A stretch of DNA of 11,354 nt from Bacillota bacterium (GTDB taxonomy: Bacteria; Bacillota; Clostridia; Oscillospirales; Acutalibacteraceae). Below are positions 6,645-11,354 of the stretch, in pieces. Under the pieces are notes generated by a model, which searched no databases, had not been told where the DNA came from, and saw only the letters and a program-made list of their open reading frames with translations. A program made the translations under genes and the position numbers. The stretch is from the NCBI GenBank assembly GCA_023391275.1, contig JAEWBE010000038.1, positions 1-11,354 of the forward strand, read 5' to 3'. The first letter of the stretch is position 1. Every line of letters begins with the position of its first letter.

Positions 6645-8489
6645 ATGATTAACAAAAAGATTGAAAAACTGCTGGTGAACGTACAAAAGCCAGGCCGATA
6701 TGTCGGCGGCGAATTGAACTGCGTAATGAAGCACGCAGATGAGGTTGACGTTCGGTTTGCGTTTTGTTTTCCTGATATTTATGAAGTTGGCATGTCGCAC
6801 CTGGGCATGAAAATCCTGTACAGTCAATTGAATACGATGCCGTATGTATGGTGTGAGCGCGTATTTGCGCCCTGGGTGGATATGGAAGAGCAGATGCGTA
6901 AAAACAATGTGCCGCTTTATGCACTTGAAAGCGGCGACAGCATCGCGGATTTTGATATTATCGGTTTTACGCTCCAGTATGAACTCAGTTATACCAATCT
7001 TCTGAATATGCTTGATTTGGCAGGCATTCCGCTGAAATCCTGCGACCGTCATTCGCTTTCCCAGCTTGTTGTTGCCGGGGGGCCGTGCGCTTGCAACCCG
7101 GAACCGCTTGCCGATTTTATTGATCTGTTTTTCATTGGCGAAGGGGAAGAAGTCGACTGTGAAGTTATTAATCTTTACAGAGACTTTAAAAAGAAGAATG
7201 GCTCAAAGGAAGACTTCCTGATTGCCGCGGCGCAAATTCAGGGTGTTTATGTTCCTTCGCTCTATGACATAACCTACAACGAGGATGATACGGTAAAGGC
7301 AATCACTCCGCTGTGCGGTGCGCCGGAAACGGTTAAAAAGCGACTGATGCTCGATTTGGATCGGACGTACTTTCCGGATAAATTTGTAGTTCCCTATATT
7401 GAAATTGTACATGACAGAACCGTGGCGGAAGTATTGCGCGGCTGCATTCGCGGCTGCCGGTTTTGTCAGGCCGGGTTTTTATATCGTCCGTTCCGTGAAA
7501 AATCAGTCGGCGTAATAGATAAGCAGTGTCATGACCTGTGTGAAAATACCGGTTATGACGAAATATCGCTGTCTTCACTCAGCACCAGTGATTATTCTAA
7601 TATTAACGAACTGCTCGATCAGCTTCAGATATGGACTGAAGGGCAAAAAACCGGGATTTCCCTGCCTTCCCTGCGGGTCGACGGCTTTTCAACAGAGCTG
7701 ATGTCCAAAATAAAGTCCGTACGGCGCAGCGGCCTCACTTTTGCGCCGGAAGCAGGAACCCAGCGCCTGCGCAATGTCATCAACAAGAATGTAACCGAAG
7801 AAGAGCTTTTAAAAACGGTAAATACTGCGTTCGGCGGGGGATGGACAACCATTAAGCTTTACTTCATGATCGGACTGCCCACCGAAACACTGGAAGATAT
7901 CGAAGGCATCGCGAATCTGGGGCAGACTGTGGTGGATGCATATTACGATAATCCGGACAAACCGAAGGGCAAAAGCGTTAAAGTTTCAGTCAGCGCTTCC
8001 TCCTTTGTACCAAAACCATTCACCCCATTCCAATGGGAACCCCAGGATACCATAGAAATGCTTCGCCAGAAACAGCGCCATTTGATCAGTTCAGTCAAAA
8101 CCAAAAAAATTGAACCAAGCTGGCACGACGCCGACACCAGCTTTTTAGAAGCAGTTTTTGCGCGCGGGGACAGGCGCCTTTGTGCTGTTTTACTGGAGGC
8201 GCAGAATAACGGCTGTAAAATGGACGGCTGGCAGGACTTTTTCTCCCTGCCCAAATGGATGGAGCTGTTCCAAAAGTGTGGTGTCGACCCTGCGTTTTAT
8301 GCAAACCGCAGAAGAAGCTTTGACGAAGTGCTTCCGTGGGATCACATAGATTACGGGATCAAAAAGTCTTTTCTCATTGAAGAATGTAAAAAGGCGTATG
8401 CCGACGCTACCACACCGAACTGCCGGGAACAATGTTCCTCCTGCGGCGCGGCGTGCTTTAAAGGGGGGATTTGCTGTGAAAGCCGTTAG
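6645..8489 (+). CDS. TIGR03960-type B12-binding-like radical SAM protein, function unknown
   Basis: This 614-residue protein resembles the widely conserved but uncharacterised TIGR03960 radical SAM family. An N-terminal B12-binding-like (Rossmann-type) domain covers about 35-175, with FPDIYEVGMSHLG, FDIIGFTLQYELSYTNLLNM and GGPCACNPEPLADFID. The position equivalent to the cobalt-binding DxHxxG motif reads DIYEVG, without the His. The radical SAM core starts near 245, and its CxxxCxxC motif is GCIRGCRFCQAGF with Cys267, Cys271 and Cys274 for the [4Fe-4S] cluster. Later motifs SLPSLRVDGFS, LTFAPEAGTQRLRNVINK and IKLYFMIGLPTET are typical of the fold. The C-terminus is Cys-rich (Cys593, 597, 600, 604, 610, 611), possibly a metal or second cluster site. 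GGAGGA (6634-6639) precedes the ATG. The gene overlaps its TIGR03936-type companion by 14 bases. The reaction and substrate are unknown. Confidence 0.9.
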   Translation: MINKKIEKLLVNVQKPGRYVGGELNCVMKHADEVDVRFAFCFPDIYEVGMSHLGMKILYSQLNTMPYVWCERVFAPWVDMEEQMRKNNVPLYALESGDSIADFDIIGFTLQYELSYTNLLNMLDLAGIPLKSCDRHSLSQLVVAGGPCACNPEPLADFIDLFFIGEGEEVDCEVINLYRDFKKKNGSKEDFLIAAAQIQGVYVPSLYDITYNEDDTVKAITPLCGAPETVKKRLMLDLDRTYFPDKFVVPYIEIVHDRTVAEVLRGCIRGCRFCQAGFLYRPFREKSVGVIDKQCHDLCENTGYDEISLSSLSTSDYSNINELLDQLQIWTEGQKTGISLPSLRVDGFSTELMSKIKSVRRSGLTFAPEAGTQRLRNVINKNVTEEELLKTVNTAFGGGWTTIKLYFMIGLPTETLEDIEGIANLGQTVVDAYYDNPDKPKGKSVKVSVSASSFVPKPFTPFQWEPQDTIEMLRQKQRHLISSVKTKKIEPSWHDADTSFLEAVFARGDRRLCAVLLEAQNNGCKMDGWQDFFSLPKWMELFQKCGVDPAFYANRRRSFDEVLPWDHIDYGIKKSFLIEECKKAYADATTPNCREQCSSCGAACFKGGICCESR

Positions 8490-9135
8490 AGTCTGGTTTA
8501 AAAAAATCGGTACGGCGCGCTACATTTCCCACCTTGACCTGAATCGGTGTATGTCCCGGGCAATTCACAAGGCAAAAGTCCCGTTGTGGTATACGCAGGG
8601 CTTCAATCCACATGCATTTATTACCTTTGCGCTTCCGCTGTCGCTCGGCATCAGCGGCGAGCGGGAGAGTATGGATATCAAGCTGGATGATGATAATATC
8701 ACGCGTGGTGAACTGATCGAAAAACTCAATTCCGCTCTGCCGGATGATATCCCTGTTTTCGATGTAACCGAGCCGGTCATGAAGCCGGGGCAGATCGCCT
8801 TTGCTTCCTACACCATGTTGCTGGATACAGAAGGTGCGGATGCTGAAAAAATCACCGCACAAATTCGGGAATTGCTTGGTTCCGGTGAAATAATCGTTCC
8901 CAAGCATACCAAAAGCGGTTGGATTGATCTTGACATCAGCCCTTATTTGAATCGGACTGAGGTTTCGGCAAAAAACGGCGGGGTGGAAATCAACACAGTT
9001 CTTCCGGCAGGCAGCACGATGAATGTAAATCCTATGCTGTTGAACGACGCAGTTAAAAAGTACTTAAAGCTGGATTTATACGCCGATATTCAAAGAGTAA
9101 ATATTTATGATGCAAACCTCAAGATATTTGAATAA
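8476..9135 (+). CDS. TIGR03936/DUF2344 radical SAM-associated protein
   Basis: I chose the GTG at 8476, giving a 219-residue protein starting MKAVRVWFKKIGTARYISHL. AAGGGGGG (8461-8468) lies 7 bases upstream, and the family signature begins right after the start. The frame stays open further upstream into the radical SAM gene, but that extension (from 8377) is a shadow. Conserved segments include ISHLDLNRCMSRAIHKAKVP, WYTQGFNPHA and ALPLSLGISGERESMDI at about 17-67; I see no cofactor-binding cysteine motif. In other bacteria this family sits beside, or is fused to, the TIGR03960 radical SAM protein, and here the two genes overlap by 14 bases, so the products probably work together. The biochemical role is unknown. 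In many clostridial genomes, as I recall, RNase G and rplU-rpmA follow; here rplS follows instead. Confidence 0.88.
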   Translation: MKAVRVWFKKIGTARYISHLDLNRCMSRAIHKAKVPLWYTQGFNPHAFITFALPLSLGISGERESMDIKLDDDNITRGELIEKLNSALPDDIPVFDVTEPVMKPGQIAFASYTMLLDTEGADAEKITAQIRELLGSGEIIVPKHTKSGWIDLDISPYLNRTEVSAKNGGVEINTVLPAGSTMNVNPMLLNDAVKKYLKLDLYADIQRVNIYDANLKIFE

Positions 9136-9149
9136 TTATAAAAAAATTA

Positions 9150-9178
9150 TTGCACCTTTTGGCGTATTGTGATATGAT
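9150..9178 (+). promoter_or_regulatory. Sigma-A promoter (extended -10) for rplS
   Basis: A -35 box TTGCAC (9150-9155) is followed by a 17-base spacer and a -10 box TATGAT (9173-9178). TGA at 9170-9172 supplies an extended -10 TGn. Transcription would begin near 9185, leaving about 120 bases of leader before rplS. Confidence 0.82.
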
Positions 9179-9184
9179 ATATAG

Positions 9185-9290
9185 GCATTTGGAAACCGCC
9201 GGTTTGTTTCGGTGGGGTTCAATGCCCGGTTCGACCGAGACATTGAAGCGGACAGTCCTCTGCCTGAGCGGCATGAATGTCTGAATTTTA
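9185..9290 (+). ncRNA. Structured 5' leader of rplS (L19 leader-like)
   Basis: The leader between the predicted transcription start and the rplS ribosome binding site is rich in short complementary pairs. CCGCCG (9196-9201) pairs with CGGTGG (9210-9215, one G-U). TTCAATG (9218-9224) pairs perfectly with CATTGAA (9241-9247) around an inner CGGT/ACCG hairpin (9227-9230 with 9234-9237). TGCC (9261-9264) pairs with GGCA (9270-9273). AGACATT (9238-9244) can instead pair with AATGTCT (9276-9282), which excludes the TTCAATG/CATTGAA stem. Leaders that let L19 regulate its own synthesis are known in Bacillota (Rfam L19_leader). Membership in that family is likely from position and structure but was not tested with a covariance model. 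The frame running through the leader from 9212 is not a real N-terminal extension of L19. Confidence 0.68.
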
Positions 9291-9304
9291 GGAGGAAATT
9301 ATCC

Positions 9305-9649
9305 ATGGACGCATTAAAACTGATTACTGAAGATTCAGTAAAGAAAGAAATGCCTGAATTTAATATCGGCGACACGATCAGAGTCAATGTAAACATCAGA
9401 GAAGGCGAAAGAGAGAGAATTCAGGTTTTTGAAGGCACTGTGATTGCCCGCAAAGGCAGCGGTGTTTCCGAAACTTTCACTGTCCGCCGCGTTTCTTACG
9501 GCGTAGGCATTGAAAGAGTATTTCCCATTCATTCACCTAATGTGAAGGGTGTTGAAATCATCCGCAGAGGCCGTGTGCGCAGAGCGAAACTCTATTTCCT
9601 GCGTGACAGAGTCGGTAAGTCTGCCAAGGTTAAGGAACAACTCAGATAA
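9305..9649 (+). CDS. rplS: 50S ribosomal protein L19
   Basis: L19 is a large-subunit ribosomal protein located at the interface with the 30S subunit. The 114-residue product, a normal length, starts at the ATG at 9305 with AGGAGG (9290-9295) 9 bases upstream. Family hallmarks are visible in order: PEFNIGDTIRVNVNIREGER, IQVFEGTVIARKGSGVSETF, TVRRVSYGVGIERVFPIHSP and the basic C-terminal region VRRAKLYFLRDRVGKSAKV. An alternative start further upstream would run through the structured leader and is rejected. Expression is probably autoregulated through that leader. A terminator follows the gene directly. The usual upstream partners rpsP, rimM and trmD are absent here. Confidence 0.98.
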   Translation: MDALKLITEDSVKKEMPEFNIGDTIRVNVNIREGERERIQVFEGTVIARKGSGVSETFTVRRVSYGVGIERVFPIHSPNVKGVEIIRRGRVRRAKLYFLRDRVGKSAKVKEQLR

Positions 9650-9665
9650 CCAATCGATTGTGTTT

Positions 9666-9693
9666 AAAAGGGACATGTATGTGTCCCTTTTTT
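9666..9693 (+). terminator. Rho-independent terminator after rplS
   Basis: Perfect 10-base inverted repeat AAAAGGGACA (9666-9675) and TGTCCCTTTT (9682-9691) with a 6-base loop, ending in a run of six T (9688-9693). It starts 16 bases after the rplS stop. Confidence 0.93.
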
Positions 9694-9781
9694 GCTATTG
9701 CAATACACTTTTGCTTTTATATTTGCACAACGAGTGTTGTTTTTCATTGTTATTTTTCCTGGCTAAAAGAGGTGACATTTG

Positions 9782-10366
9782 TTGAATCCGAATACAGAGA
9801 TTTCCAAAAGTCAAAATCCGGAACAAAATGGGATTAACCGCTTTACCGCAAGCTGCTTTGAGTGGGTTGAGGCTCTTATTCCCGCACTGGTTGTAATTCT
9901 GATTTTTTTTACCCTTTTGTTCAGGGTAATTACCGTGAGCGGCCCTTCCATGATGCCGAATTTGCAGGAGGGTTACAAGGTGTTTGTCTCCTGCTTTGAC
10001 AAACAATTATCCCGCGGGGACATTGTTGTGATTGACGGCAAAGGGACAAAATTGAATGAAATTATCGTGAAAAGGGTTATCGCGACGGAGGGGCAGACTG
10101 TTAATATCGACTTTCAAACCGGCGTGGTTTTTGTTGACGGCGTTGAGCTTGATGAATCCGGTTATATTGAAAACGGCATTACAAAAGATGAATATGACGT
10201 TTCTTTTCCGCAGAAGGTTCCTGCCGGCCATGTTTTTGTGCTTGGCGATAACCGCACCGTATCGGAAGACAGCCGTTTCAGCGACGTGGGGATGATTGAC
10301 CAGCGCTATATTATCGGCAAGGCGAAATTTATTATTGCGCCGTTTTCAAAATTCGGAAAATTATAA
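9782..10366 (+). CDS. lepB: Type I signal peptidase, first copy
   Basis: Signal peptidase I is a membrane-anchored Ser/Lys protease that removes signal peptides from exported proteins at the outer face of the membrane. The product (194 residues from the TTG at 9782) has a short hydrophilic N-terminus and one membrane helix at about 32-50. Catalytic Ser56 lies in VSGPSMMPN and catalytic Lys97 in IIVKRVIA; the GDNR (155-158) plus SEDSR (161-165) block completes the S26 family signature. No ATG fits. AGAGGTGA (9768-9775) is 6 bases before TTG 9782; another TTG at 9779 would be only 3 bases away. TTG 9782 also aligns with the TTG start of the next copy (MNPNTE versus MNQNTS). The Lys dyad marks it as the bacterial type rather than the His-containing ER type seen in some Bacillota. 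A terminator separates it from rplS, but its promoter is not clear. Confidence 0.93.
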   Translation: MNPNTEISKSQNPEQNGINRFTASCFEWVEALIPALVVILIFFTLLFRVITVSGPSMMPNLQEGYKVFVSCFDKQLSRGDIVVIDGKGTKLNEIIVKRVIATEGQTVNIDFQTGVVFVDGVELDESGYIENGITKDEYDVSFPQKVPAGHVFVLGDNRTVSEDSRFSDVGMIDQRYIIGKAKFIIAPFSKFGKL

Positions 10367-10411
10367 AATACAAGGGGAAACCTTTTAATATATAAAGGAG
10401 TTGTATCTCCA

Positions 10412-11002
10412 TTGAATCAAAATACTTCTGATTACGGCGGTGAGGATGCGGCGGGTTCAAAGTCCGTTCCGAGCAGTTTGACAACGGACTGTTTTGAATG
10501 GGTGGAAGCTCTGATTACATCGTTGATCACTGTTGTGATTCTTTTTACTTTTTTATTTCGCATTGTAAATGTCAGCGGCCCGTCCATGCTGCCAAACTTG
10601 AAATCAGGCGACCGTGTGGTGCTGGCAAGCTATTTTTATCAACCGCACCGGGGTGATGTGGTTGTTATAACACATACGGCGAAGCTGAGCGAACCGATCA
10701 TCAAGCGTGTAATTGCATTGGAAAATCAGGTCGTGAATATTAATTTTCAGACCGGCGTGGTTTCTGTTGACGGTGTTGCGCTGGATGAATCCGCCTACAT
10801 CAAAAATGGCATTACGAGGCAGCCTTCGGACTATACTTTTCCTCTTACTGTTCCGAAAGGGCATGTTTTTGTATTGGGGGACAATCGTACCGTTTCAAAT
10901 GACAGCCGCTTCAGCGATATTGGAATGATTGATGAACGATATATTTTGGGAAAAGCGGAGTTAATTGTATTTCCGTTTGACCGTGTTGGCAAGATAAAGT
11001 AG
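10412..11002 (+). CDS. lepB: Type I signal peptidase, second copy
   Basis: This 196-residue product is a close paralogue of the preceding one and is by eye identical at well over half of aligned positions from CFEWVEAL to the C-terminus. One membrane helix lies at about 34-52. Catalytic Ser58 is in VSGPSMLPN and Lys98 in IIKRVIA, with GDNR at 156-159 followed by SNDSR, so both copies should be active. The start is a TTG with AAGGAG (10395-10400) 11 bases upstream; no ATG is available near it. Only 45 bases separate it from the first copy and no terminator lies between, so the two are probably co-transcribed. Divergence is greatest in the N-terminal cytoplasmic segment, in the membrane helix and just after the catalytic Ser (LKSGDRVVLASYFYQPH versus LQEGYKVFVSCFDKQLS). 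Those regions lie near the substrate-binding side, so different preferences are possible but unproven. Confidence 0.94.
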   Translation: MNQNTSDYGGEDAAGSKSVPSSLTTDCFEWVEALITSLITVVILFTFLFRIVNVSGPSMLPNLKSGDRVVLASYFYQPHRGDVVVITHTAKLSEPIIKRVIALENQVVNINFQTGVVSVDGVALDESAYIKNGITRQPSDYTFPLTVPKGHVFVLGDNRTVSNDSRFSDIGMIDERYILGKAELIVFPFDRVGKIK

Positions 11003-11034
11003 CAGGACAAATAAGAATAGGGACGAAATATAAT

Positions 11035-11354
11035 ATGAGTGAAGCACAATCCATTCAATGGTTTCCGGGCCACATGACCAAAACAAAGCGGCAGATTGAA
11101 GCAAGTTTAAAATTGGTTGACGTAGTTGCCGAAATTATTGACGCACGGATTCCGGTTAGCAGCCGCAATCCGATTTTAAATAATTTAATTCAGAATAAAC
11201 CGCGTGTCATACTGATGAATAAAAGCGATATCGCCGACCCGGCGCAGACAAGTCGGTGGATTGAATTCTACAAATCCCACGGAATTTCGGCGCTGCCCAT
11301 TGACTGCAGCACCGGAAGAGGCTTGAACGGGTTTATTCCGCTTATAAAAAATGT
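11035..11354 (+). CDS. rbgA: Ribosome biogenesis GTPase RbgA/YlqF, 3' partial
   Basis: RbgA is a circularly permuted GTPase that promotes a late step in 50S subunit assembly. The first 106 residues are visible before the window ends. The N-terminus QWFPGHMTKTKRQI, the segment VDVVAEIIDARIPVSSRNP and the G4 motif NKSD (62-65) in VILMNKSDIAD are characteristic, and CSTGRG (91-96) fits the following G5 loop. G4 coming before the Walker A motif, which would lie downstream of the window, is the circular permutation expected of the family. The ATG at 11035 has a weak upstream AGGGA (11019-11023). It lies 32 bases after the second signal peptidase gene without a terminator, so it is likely part of that transcription unit. 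Proximity of rplS, signal peptidase genes and rbgA/ylqF is common in Bacillota. Confidence 0.95.
   Translation, partial: MSEAQSIQWFPGHMTKTKRQIEASLKLVDVVAEIIDARIPVSSRNPILNNLIQNKPRVILMNKSDIADPAQTSRWIEFYKSHGISALPIDCSTGRGLNGFIPLIKN

Noticed and set aside
8377..8475. N-terminal extension of the TIGR03936-type protein
   Set aside because: It overlaps the Cys-rich end of the radical SAM gene in another frame; the GTG at 8476 has a good ribosome binding site and the family signature starts there.
9131..9151. AT-only inverted repeat AATAATT/AATTATT as a terminator after the TIGR03936-type gene
   Set aside because: It has no G/C pairs, overlaps the stop codon and the rplS -35 box, and lacks a proper T-tract.
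9212..9304. Upstream GTG start extending L19
   Set aside because: The region is the structured leader; the ATG at 9305 has a strong ribosome binding site and gives the normal L19 length.
9698..9753. Promoter for the first signal peptidase gene
   Set aside because: Several partial boxes exist (TTGCAA/TATATT at 14 bases, TTGCAC/TGTTAT at 19 bases), but none has acceptable spacing and sequence together.
11029..11034. TATAAT directly before the rbgA ATG as a -10 box
   Set aside because: No -35 element lies 16-18 bases upstream, and transcription would begin inside the coding region.
1..11354. CRISPR arrays, tRNA genes, insertion sequences or attachment sites
   Set aside because: No regularly spaced repeats, tRNA-like cloverleaf, transposase-like reading frame or flanking direct repeats were seen.

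Overview
The window comes from a moderate-GC, endospore-forming member of the Clostridia. The combination of an NfnAB electron-bifurcating transhydrogenase, a SipL/SpoIVA spore-coat pair, a SpoIVFB protease and the paired radical SAM proteins of the TIGR03960/TIGR03936 type fits an anaerobic Oscillospiraceae/Ruminococcaceae-like bacterium; this placement is an inference from gene content. All supported genes lie on the + strand, coding is dense, and no intergenic stretch exceeds about 170 bases. I saw no mobile element, CRISPR array, tRNA or rRNA.

Positions 1-3067 hold a sporulation block: a SipL-like DUF3794/LysM protein (5' end outside the window) followed by spoIVA, closed by a strong intrinsic terminator. 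In the family these two proteins cooperate to build the basement layer of the spore coat around the forespore.

Positions 3071-5411 form a compact metabolic unit with its own near-consensus promoter, two overlapping genes (nfnA, nfnB) and its own terminator. The encoded complex couples NADH, reduced ferredoxin and NADP+ pools.

Positions 5484-6583 encode a small membrane protein with a Ser/Gln-rich extracytoplasmic tail, translationally coupled (TGATG) to a SpoIVFB-type site-2 protease. The first protein sits where a SpoIVFA/M23-type partner would be expected but has no peptidase domain.

Positions 6585-9135 carry a promoter and an overlapping pair of uncharacterised conserved genes, a B12-binding-like radical SAM protein and its DUF2344/TIGR03936 companion.

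Positions 9150-11354 are housekeeping: rplS (ribosomal protein L19) with a promoter, a structured 5' leader and a terminator; two tandem paralogous type I signal peptidases that both appear to start at TTG; and the first part of the ribosome-assembly GTPase gene rbgA/ylqF, cut by the window end.

I do not see a convincing wholly new system. The points most worth a second look are the peptidase-less partner of SpoIVFB, the alternative helices in the rplS leader, the Tyr-for-His change in the radical SAM protein's B12-like domain, and the signal peptidase duplication.
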